This document shows positions 47,296 to 55,981 of a stretch of DNA of 64,000 bases, one piece after another (within the stretch, counting starts at the first letter, position 1; each line of letters opens with the position of its first letter). The translations under genes were made by a program, and so were the position numbers. The stretch is taken from contig NZ_JAJNDB010000007.1 in assembly GCF_021026375.1 (NCBI RefSeq), positions 372,001-436,000 of the forward strand, in the 5' to 3' direction. Below the pieces are notes generated by a model that ran no database searches, was not told the DNA's origin, and was given only the letters and a program-made list of their open reading frames with translations. Origin of the DNA: Actinomycetospora endophytica. GTDB lineage: Bacteria > Actinomycetota > Actinomycetes > Mycobacteriales > Pseudonocardiaceae.

Positions 47296-48153
47296 TCAAG
47301 CGTCGCGGCGGCGCATCCGTACGACGGTGACCACCAGCCCGATCGCGATGTAGACCAGCGCGCGGATCGTCGACGACCACAGGTTGTCGAACGGCAGCGG
47401 ATCGCGCAGCACGTCGGTGCCCGCGCTGAAGCCGGTCGTCAGCAGCACCGGCTGCAGCCACTCCAGCGACGGGATCGCGGACAGCACCCCGAACACGATG
47501 AGGCCGCCCAGCACCGACGCCAGCACGACGAGCGGGTGCTCGGTGAGCGTCGAGATCGCCAGCGCCACCGCGCCGACGGCGAGCAGCTGCCCGACCGTCC
47601 ACACCGCGACCAGCGCGATCCGCCCGAGCGCCTCGCCCACCCCGAGCGTGGTGCCCGAGAGCGTGACCAGCGTGCCCTGCGCGCCGCCGACCACGACCGT
47701 TCCGGCCACCATCCCGACCACTGCGATGAGCAGCACCGCGAGCACGGCCACCATGACGACTCCGGCGGACTTCATGACCACCAGCCGCACCCGCCCGACC
47801 GGGGCGAGCAGCAGTCCGCGCAGCGTGCCGGTCGCCGCCTCGCCCGCGATCGCGTCGGCGGCGGCCTGGGCGACGGCCAGCGGCAGCAGCAGCGCGAGCG
47901 CCAGCCCGAGGGCGACGACGGGCAGCACGAAGCCGTTGCCCGCGATCTCGGCGACGAGCCCGGGACCGCGCCCGGACGGCGGCCCGCCCGCCGTCGCGAC
48001 CCCGATCGCGATCGCCAGCGGCACGAGCGCGAGCAGGCCGAGCACCACCAGCGTGCGCGGCCGGCGCAGCACCCACCGCAGTTCCGCGCCGAGCAGCCGA
48101 CCGAGCGGGGCGTGGGTGCGGGTCGTCACCGGTGTGTCGGCGGTCGTGGTCAC
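47296..48153 (-). CDS. ABC transporter permease
   Basis: 285-residue ABC-2-type permease from GTG 48153, whose start overlaps the stop of the ATPase gene (GTGA). A cytoplasmic N-terminus precedes six hydrophobic helices, the first LVVLGLLALVPLAIAIGVAT and the last ALVYIAIGLVVTVVRM. The segment DAIAGEAATGTLRGLLLAPV is the coupling element typical of these exporters. With the ATPase and the secreted LolA-like protein it forms a three-gene operon next to a two-component system, an arrangement known for antimicrobial-peptide or envelope-stress transporters. Confidence 0.88.
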   Translation of the reverse strand: MTTTADTPVTTRTHAPLGRLLGAELRWVLRRPRTLVVLGLLALVPLAIAIGVATAGGPPSGRGPGLVAEIAGNGFVLPVVALGLALALLLPLAVAQAAADAIAGEAATGTLRGLLLAPVGRVRLVVMKSAGVVMVAVLAVLLIAVVGMVAGTVVVGGAQGTLVTLSGTTLGVGEALGRIALVAVWTVGQLLAVGAVALAISTLTEHPLVVLASVLGGLIVFGVLSAIPSLEWLQPVLLTTGFSAGTDVLRDPLPFDNLWSSTIRALVYIAIGLVVTVVRMRRRDA

Positions 48154-49124
48154 GCGTCCTCCTCCGTCAGCCGGGCGAAGAGCTCCTCGAGGTGGGCGCG
48201 TCGCCGGTGCACCTCCCACACCCCGACCCCCCAGTGCACCAGCGCCGACACGACGTCGGGCGGTTCCAGCGGACCCGACGGGACCACGACCCCGCCGTCG
48301 CGCAGATACGGCCCGGCACCCGCGGCCCGCAGGGCGTCCAGGGCCGCGTCGGGATCGTCGGTCGTGACGACGAGCTCGCCCGCGCCCGCGTCGAGCAGCC
48401 CCGACAGCTCCCCGGAGACCAGCAGCGAGCCCCGCTGGAGGACCGCGACGTGGGTGCACACCGCCTCCACCTCGGCGAGCAGGTGGGAGGAGAGCAGCAC
48501 CGTCGTGCCGGCGTCGTGCAGCTCTGCGATGACCCGGCGGACGTCGCGGGTGCCCGCGGGGTCGAGGCCGTTGGTGGGCTCGTCGAGCACGACGAGCCGG
48601 CGCGGGACGAGCAGCGCGGCGGCCAGGCCGAGGCGCTGCTTCATCCCGAGCGAGTAGCCGCGGTAGCGGCGCCGGGCGGCCTCGGTCAGGCCCACCCGCT
48701 CGAGCGCCGCGTCGACCGGTGCCCCGAGGTCGCCGGCCAGTCGCGGCTCGGTGGCCGCGGCCCGACGCAGGTTGTCGCGTCCGGAGAGGAACGGGTGGAA
48801 CCCCGGGCCCTCGACGAGCGCCCCGACGTCGGGCAGGGCGGCCGGGAGGTCGTCGCCGGTCCGGCCGAGCAGCTCGACGTGCCCCGCGGTCGGCCGGGTC
48901 AGCCCGAGCAGCATCCGGATCAGCGTCGTCTTCCCGGAGCCGTTCGGCCCGAGCATCCCGACGATCGCGCCCGACGGCAGGTCCAGGTCGACGCCGTCGA
49001 CCGCGACGACGCGGCCGAACGTCTTGCGCAGGCCCCGCACCCGGGCGGCGGGCGCGGGCTGGTCGTCGGGGGTGGGCCCGTCGGGGAACGGCACGACGTC
49101 GAGCGTCCCAGGTGCCGTGGTCAC
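48150..49124 (-). CDS. ABC transporter ATP-binding protein
   Basis: 324-residue ATPase from GTG 49124, overlapping the upstream gene stop. A Pro/Asp-rich leader of 28 residues precedes the nucleotide-binding domain. Walker A GPNGSGKT is at residues 59-66, the signature region is YSLGMKQRLGLAAALL and Walker B is RRLVVLDEPTNGLDPAG, with the switch His in VLLSSHLLAEVEAV. The C-terminal extension is that of the drug-export (DrrA/CcmA-like) subfamily. It powers the permease encoded just downstream. Confidence 0.94.
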   Translation of the reverse strand: MTTAPGTLDVVPFPDGPTPDDQPAPAARVRGLRKTFGRVVAVDGVDLDLPSGAIVGMLGPNGSGKTTLIRMLLGLTRPTAGHVELLGRTGDDLPAALPDVGALVEGPGFHPFLSGRDNLRRAAATEPRLAGDLGAPVDAALERVGLTEAARRRYRGYSLGMKQRLGLAAALLVPRRLVVLDEPTNGLDPAGTRDVRRVIAELHDAGTTVLLSSHLLAEVEAVCTHVAVLQRGSLLVSGELSGLLDAGAGELVVTTDDPDAALDALRAAGAGPYLRDGGVVVPSGPLEPPDVVSALVHWGVGVWEVHRRRAHLEELFARLTEEDA

Positions 49125-50179
49125 CGGCCGAGCGCCTCGGAGAGCACCTGCTCGGGCACCGCCCCGGCGGCGATGCGGCCGTCGTTCGTGACGATCGCGG
49201 TCGCGACGGCGGTGCTGATGAGACGGCCCTGACCCCACGGTCCGCTGACCGGGGTGCCGAGCGCGGAGAGGTCGGGGGCGTCGCCCTCGTCGCGGTTCGG
49301 GTTCGGCCGGGTCGCGGGCTTCTGCGCCACGATGACGCGGTCCCACCCGTCACCGACGACCTTGGGCGCCTGGGCACCCTGCGGGGGACCACTCTGGCCA
49401 CCCGGGCCACGAGCCGGCGCGTCCTTGACGGCCGTCCCGGGCGGCGGGGTGAACGTGAACAGCGACTGGTCCTGCGGCCCGAACGTGATGTCGGAGAACC
49501 CGACGGTCAGCGCCGGTTGCGGCGAGCCGGTCGCCAGGACCGTGAGCTGCAGCGGGATGCGCTTCTCGGCGTCGACGGCGACGCGGACCTCGCGCAGCAG
49601 GGTGCGCTCGGTCGGTAGCGGGGTGAGCACCAGCTGGTACGCGGAGCGGCCCGCGACGTCGGTCGTGCCGTCGACGGTGACGGTGCTCGTCTTCCGCAGG
49701 TCGGCGATCATCTGCGTGGCCGCCCCGGACGGGTCGGTCTGCGGGTCGACACCGCCGGGCCGACCCGGGTGCGCCGGCGCGTTCGCCGGGTGCGCCGGGG
49801 CCTTCGTCACGGTGCGGTCGGTCGAGTCGTAGGACCAGCGCGTCGTGCCGTCCGAGACGAGCGTGCGCTCGCCGTCGGGCGAGGGGATCGCCGCCCGGCC
49901 CTTCCCGTCCCCGTTCGACCACACCCGCACCGTCGACGTGCCGTTCCCCAGCTGCGGCACCTGCGGGATGGCGGGCAGGCCGAGCTCGTTGTCGACGGTG
50001 ACCGTGCCGTTCATCGGGCCGGGCTTCGCGGTGATCACCGAGGCGGCGAGCGCCTCCGGCGTCACGGGCGGCAGCGGCGGTGCGGCCGCCGCGGTCGGTG
50101 CCACCGCCACCCCGACGGCGACCGCCCCGGCCACCACGATCCCCGCCAGCCCGGCGCCCCAGCGCCCTCGCCTGCTCAT
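49121..50179 (-). CDS. secreted LolA/RseB-like protein
   Basis: 352 residues from ATG 50179. The signal peptide is clear (GAGLAGIVVAGAVAVGVAV ending AAAAP), and there is no lipobox cysteine. The body has the half-barrel pattern of the LolA/RseB fold: VRVWSNGDGKGRAAIPS, WSYDSTDRTVTKAP, VAGRSAYQLVLTPLP, VAVDAEKRIPLQLTV and ITFGPQDQSLFTFTPPPG. Such proteins sense or carry lipids or modify anti-sigma signalling. It is translationally coupled to the ABC ATPase and diverges from the two-component system, suggesting an envelope-stress sensing and export module. Confidence 0.8.
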   Translation of the reverse strand: MSRRGRWGAGLAGIVVAGAVAVGVAVAPTAAAAPPLPPVTPEALAASVITAKPGPMNGTVTVDNELGLPAIPQVPQLGNGTSTVRVWSNGDGKGRAAIPSPDGERTLVSDGTTRWSYDSTDRTVTKAPAHPANAPAHPGRPGGVDPQTDPSGAATQMIADLRKTSTVTVDGTTDVAGRSAYQLVLTPLPTERTLLREVRVAVDAEKRIPLQLTVLATGSPQPALTVGFSDITFGPQDQSLFTFTPPPGTAVKDAPARGPGGQSGPPQGAQAPKVVGDGWDRVIVAQKPATRPNPNRDEGDAPDLSALGTPVSGPWGQGRLISTAVATAIVTNDGRIAAGAVPEQVLSEALGR

Positions 50180-50309
50180 GGCTCCATCCTGGGCGGAACT
50201 TCCTGAGAGACCCACAGCGTCGTCCGCGCCCGCTGATCACGGTCGTGGGGTTCCTGTGGGTGTCACCCGGACGTGCGGCGCGGCAAGATCCCGCGGCGCG
50301 TCCCCGGCT

Positions 50310-50471
50310 GTGACGATCCCTCACGTGGGGGAAACACGGGGGACGACGGCCAGGGCGCGCGAACGCGAGGGGGATCACCGATTCGGCTACGGCGCACAGT
50401 GCGTCCTGGCCGGGGTCGTGATCGCCGTCCTGATGATGGCCGTGGTGCTGTCGCCGGTCCCGGTGCTCTGA
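50310..50471 (+). CDS. small membrane protein ahead of the response regulator (53 aa)
   Basis: A 53-residue reading frame from GTG 50310: charged N-terminus (VGETRGTTARAREREGD) and one C-terminal helix (CVLAGVVIAVLMMAVVLSPV). It lies in the 333-bp region between the LolA-like gene and the response regulator and ends 41 bases before the latter. The clean helix supports it, but no ribosome site is strong. Function unknown. Confidence 0.4.
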   Translation: MTIPHVGETRGTTARAREREGDHRFGYGAQCVLAGVVIAVLMMAVVLSPVPVL

Positions 50472-50512
50472 CGGCCGACCGTCACGGCGGGCTCGGCGCT
50501 ACCTTCGGGGGC

Positions 50513-51187
50513 GTGCCCCGTGTGCTGGTCGTCGACGACGAACCGGGGGTGCGCGCGGCGCTGATCCGCGGGCTCGGCGCCGAGGGCATGGAGGTCGTCG
50601 CGGTGGGCGACGGCCCGACCGGCCTCGCACAGGCCGAGACCGGCGCGTTCGACGTCGTCGTGCTCGACGTCGTGCTGCCCGGGCTGTCCGGCTACCGCGT
50701 GCTCGAGCGGCTGCGTGCCGGTGGCGTCGAGACCCCGGTGCTGCTGCTCTCGGCGAAGGACGGCGAGGTCGACCAGGCCGACGGGCTCGATCTCGGCGCG
50801 GACGGCTACGTCGTCAAACCGTTCTCGTTCGTCGTGCTGGTGGCGCAGCTCCGCGCGCTGCTGCGCCGACGGGGTCCGGCGCCGGCCCGGGTGGTGCTCG
50901 GCGCGCTCACCGTCGACCCGGGGGCGGGGACGGCGAGCTGGGAGGGCCGCGAGATCGAGCTGTCGAACCGGGAGACCGGCGTGCTGCACGTGCTCGCGAC
51001 GCGGCAGGGCGAGACCGTCACCAAGGACGAACTGCTGACCGCGGTGTGGGGCGAGGGCGCGGCCGCGCCCAACGTCGTCGAGGTCTACGTCGGCTACCTG
51101 CGCCGCAAGCTCGCGGCGGCCGGGGCGGGGGAGCTCGTCACGACGGTCCGCGGGCGCGGGTACCGGCTCGACCTCGTGCCGGCGTGA
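50513..51187 (+). CDS. OmpR-family response regulator
   Basis: 224-residue DNA-binding regulator from GTG 50513. The receiver domain has the acidic pair Asp 8-Asp 9, the phosphoacceptor Asp 52 (VVVLDVVLPG) and the conserved Lys in GYVVKPFSF. The C-terminal winged helix includes LSNRETGVLHVLATRQGETV and NVVEVYVGYLRRKL, then RGRGYRLD. The stop overlaps the kinase start (GTGA), so the two are co-translated. Likely targets are the adjacent divergent ABC/LolA genes. Confidence 0.95.
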   Translation: MPRVLVVDDEPGVRAALIRGLGAEGMEVVAVGDGPTGLAQAETGAFDVVVLDVVLPGLSGYRVLERLRAGGVETPVLLLSAKDGEVDQADGLDLGADGYVVKPFSFVVLVAQLRALLRRRGPAPARVVLGALTVDPGAGTASWEGREIELSNRETGVLHVLATRQGETVTKDELLTAVWGEGAAAPNVVEVYVGYLRRKLAAAGAGELVTTVRGRGYRLDLVPA

Positions 51188-52575
51188 GCACTCCCGATTC
51201 GAGCGAAGGGCCCCTTCGGTCGGCTGGATCGAGCGAAGGGCCCCCTCGCTCAGAACAGCGGCGAGGCCTCCGCGGCTGGTGGGCCCGCCGCGGGCTGCGG
51301 ACGCGGATCACGCTGGTCGTCGCGCTCGTCGCCGTCGTCGTGCTCACCGCGCTCGTCCGGCTCGGGGCGGGCCTGCTGCTGACCGCCGTGGTCGCAGCCG
51401 GCGACGGGGAGCTGCGCGACCGGGCGCAGTCGGCGGGCGCCGCGGTCGTCGCGGGGACGCCGACCCCGCCCGGGGTCCGGGTTGTCGACGTCGCGGGCAC
51501 CCCGACCGACGGCCGCGGCCCCGTCCCGCTCGACCCGGCCGCGGTGCGCGGCCTCGTCGCCGGCGTGCCCGTGACGGTCGGCGGTCCCGGCGGGCTCAGC
51601 CGGTGGGTGGCGGTGCCGGTGACGCTGCCCGACGGATCGCCGCGGCTGGTGGTGGCCACCCGGGATCTGCTCGGGTCGGTCGTGCTCCTCCGCGACGCCG
51701 CCGGCTGGTTCATCCCGGGCGTGCTGCTCGCGGCGGCGGCGCTCACCGGGGCGGCGTGGATCGCGACCCGCGCGGCACTGCGCCCGGTCGACCGGATGCG
51801 GGCGGCCGCCGCGGACACCGGCCCGGGGGAGCGCCTCCCGGTACCGGTCGCCGCCGACGAGATCGCCGCCCTCGCCGTCGAGATCAACGCCCTGCTGGCC
51901 CGCCGCGACGACGCCGTCGACCGGCTCCGGCGCTTCTCCGACGACGCCGCCCACGAGCTCCGCTCGCCGATCGCGTCGCTGCGGGCGCAGGCCGAGGTCG
52001 CGGTCGCGCACCCGTCGCCGGACTCGTCGGAGGAGGACCGGGCGGCCTGGCGCGGCGTCGCGCGCGACGCCGAACGGCTCACCGATCTCGTCGCCGACCT
52101 CCTCGCGCTCGCCCGGGCGGAGGGCGCCACGCCGGGCGACCCCACGCCGGTGGATCTCGCCGAGGCGCTCGGGGAGGCCGTCGCCCGCGCGCCCGGCACC
52201 ACCGTCGCCACCACCGTCTGGGTGCCCGTCCCGGTCCGCGCGGCCGCCACCGACCCCGAGGTCGGGCTGGTCCTGGACAACCTGCTCGCCAACGCCCACC
52301 GGCACGCCCGCTCGGTGGTGCACGTGTCGGCGGTGCCCGCGGGGCGGTGGGTGCGGCTGCTCGTCGACGACGACGGCCCCGGCATCCCGCCGGCCGACCG
52401 CGAGCGGGTGTTCGACCGCTTCACCCGGCTCGACGCGACCACCGGTGCCCCCGGCGCGGGTCTCGGGCTGGCGCTCGTGGCGCGGCTCGTCGAGGGGCGC
52501 GGCGGGACGGTGCGCGCCGGGTGTTCCCCGGACGGCGGCGCGCGGCTGGCCGTCCGGTGGCCGGCGGCGACCTAG
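51184..52575 (+). CDS. sensor histidine kinase
   Basis: 463-residue membrane kinase from GTG 51184. Two membrane helices (LVVALVAVVVLTALVRLGAG and WFIPGVLLAAAALTGAAWIA) bracket an extracytoplasmic sensor of about 100 residues. A HAMP region follows, then the dimerisation box with His 257 (DDAAHELRSPIASLRAQAEV). The ATP-binding domain has N (LDNLLANAHRHA), DDDGPGIPPADR and GAGLGLALVARLVEG. Unusually, its first 20 residues after the start are encoded by two copies of the dispersed GAGCGAAGGG repeat, giving SSEGPLRSAG then SSEGPPRSEQ. Confidence 0.94.
   Translation: MSTPDSSEGPLRSAGSSEGPPRSEQRRGLRGWWARRGLRTRITLVVALVAVVVLTALVRLGAGLLLTAVVAAGDGELRDRAQSAGAAVVAGTPTPPGVRVVDVAGTPTDGRGPVPLDPAAVRGLVAGVPVTVGGPGGLSRWVAVPVTLPDGSPRLVVATRDLLGSVVLLRDAAGWFIPGVLLAAAALTGAAWIATRAALRPVDRMRAAAADTGPGERLPVPVAADEIAALAVEINALLARRDDAVDRLRRFSDDAAHELRSPIASLRAQAEVAVAHPSPDSSEEDRAAWRGVARDAERLTDLVADLLALARAEGATPGDPTPVDLAEALGEAVARAPGTTVATTVWVPVPVRAAATDPEVGLVLDNLLANAHRHARSVVHVSAVPAGRWVRLLVDDDGPGIPPADRERVFDRFTRLDATTGAPGAGLGLALVARLVEGRGGTVRAGCSPDGGARLAVRWPAAT
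51199..51255. repeat. tandem copy of the dispersed palindromic repeat inside the kinase 5' end
   Basis: TCGAGCGAAGGGCCCC occurs at 51199-51214 and again at 51229-51244, a 30-base period that keeps the reading frame. The second copy continues into CCCTCGCTCAGAAC, shared exactly with the repeat ending at 24355. GAAGGGCCCCTTCG at 51205-51218 is itself a perfect palindrome. Confidence 0.75.
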
Positions 52576-52585
52576 GCTGACCCGG

Positions 52586-53547
52586 GTGCGCGCGACGATG
52601 GATCCGGCGACCGCCGTGCGCCGCCTCGTGCCCCCGGAACGCCTGACGGACCGCGTCACGCCCCTCGAGCATGCCTTCGTGATCGCCCACTTCGGCCTCG
52701 CCGTCGCGGAGCCGGACCGGCCGGTCGTCGTCGGCGGACTCGTCGCGACCGAGGTGCGACTGACCCCGGCCGACGTCCGCGCCCTCCCCGCGCACCGCGT
52801 GGAGTCGGTGCACGAGTGCTTCGGCAACCCGCTCGAGCCCGGCGTCCCGGTGCGACGGGTCGCGAATCTCGTGTGGACCGGCGCGCGACTGCGGGACGTC
52901 CTCGCGCTCGCCGGACCGCTCGACGAGGCCGACACGCTCTGGGCGCGCGGCGCCGACCACGGCGAGTTCGGGGGCATCGCGGCGGACGACTACCTCAAGG
53001 ACCTCCCACTCGACGTCGTCGCGGACCGGGCGCTGGTGGCGTACGCGGTCGACGACACCCCGCTCGCGACCGACCGCGGCGGACCGCTGCGCCTCGTGGT
53101 GCCCGGCTACTTCGGCACCAACAGCGTCAAGTGGCTCACCCGGCTGACGCTCGCGGACCACCGCCCCGAGCACCTGTTCACCACGCGGCTCTACCTGCGA
53201 CCGGGTCCCGACGGCGAGCCGGTGCCGGTCCGGGACCTCGACGTCAACGCTGCGATCACCGTCCCGGCCGAGGGCGCCGCGGTCGGGCCCGACGTCGTCG
53301 TCACCGGCTGGGCGTGGAGCGTCGATCCGGTGACCGCCGTCGTCGTCACCGTCGACGGGACCCCGACGGCGGCCGAGCTCGACCCCGGACGACGGACGCG
53401 CCGGCGTGGCAGGGCTTCCGGGCGCGCGTCGCCCTCGGGCCGGGCGAGCACGTGCTCGCCGCGTCCGCCACCGACGCCGCCGGGCGGACCCAGCCCGCGA
53501 GCGGCGCCCGGAACGCGGCGCACCGGGTGGGCGTCCGGGTTCCCTGA
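52586..53547 (+). pseudogene. molybdopterin-dependent sulfite oxidase family protein, frameshifted near its C-terminus
   Basis: Small SUOX-type oxidoreductase without its own transmembrane part. Start GTG 52586 (or ATG 52598) follows TAGGCT at 52573-52578, so the transcript may be leaderless. The frame reads well through ESVHECFGNPLEPGVPVRRV with the molybdenum-ligand Cys, YLKDLPLDVV, VPGYFGTNSVKWLTRLTLAD and the dimerisation domain up to TPTAAELDP. From 53387 on, meaningful sequence (DAPAWQGFRARVALGPGE to HRVGVRVP) is in another frame, ending at 53547. One missing base in the CCCC run at 53383-53386 explains the shift. Unshifted, the frame runs Arg-rich into the next gene. Either a real mutation or a sequencing error. 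Confidence 0.75.
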
Positions 53548-53614
53548 CACGACCGTGACGCGGCGCCGCCGATACGCTCGGCGACCGATCCAGTCGAGGC
53601 GGAGGGCGCGTGCG

Positions 53615-54676
53615 ATGACCGGCACCGACGGCCAGGGCTACTACTCCCACGGCCGGCAGGGCGAGCACGAGTACTTCGACCTGGGGCCCTTCGTCCTCAC
53701 CTCGGGCTACACGCTGCCGTCCGCCGTGCTCGCGTACCGCACCCACGGCACGTTGAACGCGGCGAAGGACAACCTCGTCCTGTTCCCGCACATGTACTCG
53801 GGGACGCCGTCGTCGCTCGACGCCTACATCGGGCCGGGCCTGCCCGTCGACACCGAGAAGTACTTCGTCGTCTGCCCCGGCCAGTTCGGCGGCGGGATGT
53901 CGTCCTCGCCGTCGAACACGCCGCCGCCCTTCGACCGCGGCCAGTTCCCGGCCGTCTCGATCGTCGACGACGTCGTCGCCCAGCACCGCCTGGTCACCGA
54001 GCACTTCGGGGCGGAGCGGCTGCACGCCGTGCTCGGGTGGTCGATGGGCGCCCAGCAGACCTACGAGTGGGCCGCGCGGTTCCCGGGCATGGTGCCGCGG
54101 GCGGCGGCGTTCGCGGGAACGGCGAAGACCCCGGCGCACAACCAGGTCTTCATCGACCTGCACATGGAACTGCTCCGCTCGGACCCGGCGTTCGCGGGCG
54201 GCTTCTACGCCGACTCCTCCGAGGTCCGGCTCGGGCTCACCCGCCACGCCCTCGCGTTCTCGCTGGAGGGCTTCACACACGAGTGGTACCGCGGCGAGCA
54301 CTGGCGCGGGCTCGGGTACGCGAGCGCGAACGACTTCCGCCAGCACTTCATCCGCGGCTACTTCGCCCCGATGGACCCGAACAACCTCGTCGCCCAGGCG
54401 GCCAAGTGGTGGGCCGGGGACATCTCGCCGCACGGCCACGGGTTCCTGCCCGCGGCGCTCAGCAAGATCACCGGGCACTTCTTCGTGGTGCCGTTCGGCG
54501 GCGACAACTTCTTCCCGGTCGAGGACTGCGAGGTCGAGGCCGGCCTGCTGCCGCACGGTGAGCTGCGCGTGATCGACACCCCGGCGGGTCACTTCGCGAT
54601 GTTCGGGCTGCGCAAGGAGGACACGACGCGGATCGGCGAGGTCATCACCGAGATGCTCTCCGGGGCGGGGTACTGA
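53615..54676 (+). CDS. alpha/beta-hydrolase of the homoserine O-acetyltransferase (MetX-like) family
   Basis: 353 residues from ATG 53615 with GGAGGG upstream; the longer open frame that joins it to the previous gene is an artefact of the frameshift there. It opens with the family-typical LGPFVLTSGYTLPSAVLAYR and NLVLFPHMYSG. The nucleophile elbow is GWSMGAQQTYEWAARFP and the catalytic His lies in TPAGHFAMFG. It lacks the usual methionine-operon neighbours, so I prefer a generic acyl-transfer or hydrolase function over MetX proper. Confidence 0.85.
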   Translation: MTGTDGQGYYSHGRQGEHEYFDLGPFVLTSGYTLPSAVLAYRTHGTLNAAKDNLVLFPHMYSGTPSSLDAYIGPGLPVDTEKYFVVCPGQFGGGMSSSPSNTPPPFDRGQFPAVSIVDDVVAQHRLVTEHFGAERLHAVLGWSMGAQQTYEWAARFPGMVPRAAAFAGTAKTPAHNQVFIDLHMELLRSDPAFAGGFYADSSEVRLGLTRHALAFSLEGFTHEWYRGEHWRGLGYASANDFRQHFIRGYFAPMDPNNLVAQAAKWWAGDISPHGHGFLPAALSKITGHFFVVPFGGDNFFPVEDCEVEAGLLPHGELRVIDTPAGHFAMFGLRKEDTTRIGEVITEMLSGAGY

Positions 54677-54705
54677 CGACGTCCCGGATCTCGCCGGAGG
54701 TCACA

Positions 54706-55215
54706 ATGTCCCCCGTGAGCGCGACGATCGTCCTGCGTGAGGCCCGTCCCGACGTGGAGCCGGGTCTCGGTGCGCTGCGCGGTTACCTCCACGACGTCAT
54801 CGGCCGGATGCACGGTCGGCCCGCCACCGAGGACGAGGTCGAGGCCTTCGGGGTGGAGAGCCCGGACGACGGGCTCGTCCCGCCGGACGGCACGTTCGTC
54901 GTCGCCGTCGAGGACGGCGGGGCCGCCGTCGGCTGCGTCGGACTCCGCTGGCGCGGTCCCGGGGTGCCGCCCGACGCGGCCGAGATCAAGCGGATGTGGA
55001 GCGCGCACGAGGTGCGCGGGCTCGGCGTCGGGAAGCTGCTGCTCGACGAGGTCGTGCGCCTGGCCCGGGAGGCGGGCTGCGCGCGGCTGGTGCTCGACTC
55101 GCGGGCGGATCTGATCGAGGCCCGCACGCTCTACGAGCGCGCGGGGTTCGTCGAGGTCGAGCCGTACAACGACAACCCCCACGCCCAGGTCTGGTACGCG
55201 CTGGACCTCCTGTGA
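54706..55215 (+). CDS. GNAT family N-acetyltransferase
   Basis: 169-residue acetyl-CoA-dependent transferase. The pyrophosphate-binding loop VRGLGVGKLLLDEVVRLARE (near residue 104) and the strand MWSAHE before it form motif A. The C-terminal LVLDSRADLIEARTLYERAG and FVEVEPYNDNPHAQVWYALD match the small GNATs that act on amines or amino groups. Substrate unknown. ATG 54706; GTG 54715 is an alternative. It is followed after 13 bases by the HipA-like kinase. Confidence 0.9.
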   Translation: MSPVSATIVLREARPDVEPGLGALRGYLHDVIGRMHGRPATEDEVEAFGVESPDDGLVPPDGTFVVAVEDGGAAVGCVGLRWRGPGVPPDAAEIKRMWSAHEVRGLGVGKLLLDEVVRLAREAGCARLVLDSRADLIEARTLYERAGFVEVEPYNDNPHAQVWYALDLL

Positions 55216-55228
55216 CGCCGGCTCTGCT

Positions 55229-55981
55229 GTGACACTGCAGCGCGTCACCGCGACCCGCTACGTCACGCCACTGCGCGAGGGCGGGTCGCTGCCCGGGGTC
55301 GTGGAGGCCGACGACCTCGGCACCTACATCGTGAAGTTCACCGGCGCCGGGCAGGGCGTGAAGGCGCTCGTCGCCGAGGTCGTGGCCGGCGGGCTCGGCC
55401 GGGCGCTGGGGCTGCGGGTGCCGGAGCTCGTCGTCGTGGATCTGGACCCCGTGGTCGCGCGCGCCGAGCCCGACTGGGAGGTGCAGGAGCTGCTCGCCCG
55501 CTCCGGCGGGCCGAATCTCGGGATGGACTTCCTGCCCGGGGCGATCGGGTTCGACCCCGTCGCGCACACCGTGCCCGCCGACGAGGCGGCGCGGATCCTG
55601 TGGTTCGACGCCCTCGTCGAGAACGTCGACCGCACCTGGCGCAACCCCAACCTGCTGCGCTGGCATCGGGAGCTCTGGAGCATCGACCACGGCGCCTGCC
55701 TCTACTTCCACCACTCGTGGGCGCGCGCGGACGGCGTCGTCGGGCGGGCCTACGACGCGTCCGACCACGTCCTCCTGCCGTTCACGACGACGGCCGCGCG
55801 AGCGTCGGCCGACGAAGAGATGGCGGCGGCGGTGACGCGGTCGGTGCTCGAGGCGGTCGTCGCCGAGGTCCCGGAGGAGTGGCTCGCCGAGGACGCGTTC
55901 TTCTCCTCGGTGTCCGCGGCCCGGGCGGCCTACGTCGAGCACCTGCTGGCGCGGCTGGCGGATCGGACGTGGGTGCCGTGA
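55229..55981 (+). CDS. HipA-like kinase family protein
   Basis: 250 residues from GTG 55229. The kinase fold is recognisable from GTYIVKFTGAGQGVKALVAE (ATP-binding Lys), VPELVVVDLDP, a catalytic-loop-like FDALVENVDRTWRNPNLLRW and the metal-binding SIDHGACLYFHHSW. It is the stand-alone HipA_2 type, lacking the HipB antitoxin of classical persistence modules. The gene overlaps the DUF3037 gene by four bases (GTGA). The pair is conserved as a two-gene unit, so the proteins likely act together; the phosphorylation target is unknown. Confidence 0.82.
   Translation: MTLQRVTATRYVTPLREGGSLPGVVEADDLGTYIVKFTGAGQGVKALVAEVVAGGLGRALGLRVPELVVVDLDPVVARAEPDWEVQELLARSGGPNLGMDFLPGAIGFDPVAHTVPADEAARILWFDALVENVDRTWRNPNLLRWHRELWSIDHGACLYFHHSWARADGVVGRAYDASDHVLLPFTTTAARASADEEMAAAVTRSVLEAVVAEVPEEWLAEDAFFSSVSAARAAYVEHLLARLADRTWVP

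Noticed and set aside
52598-54676. One long fused protein (sulfite oxidase plus hydrolase)
   Set aside because: The joining segment (53390-53614) is Arg/Ser/Pro-rich out-of-frame sequence; the true C-terminus is in another frame and the hydrolase has its own start and ribosome site.
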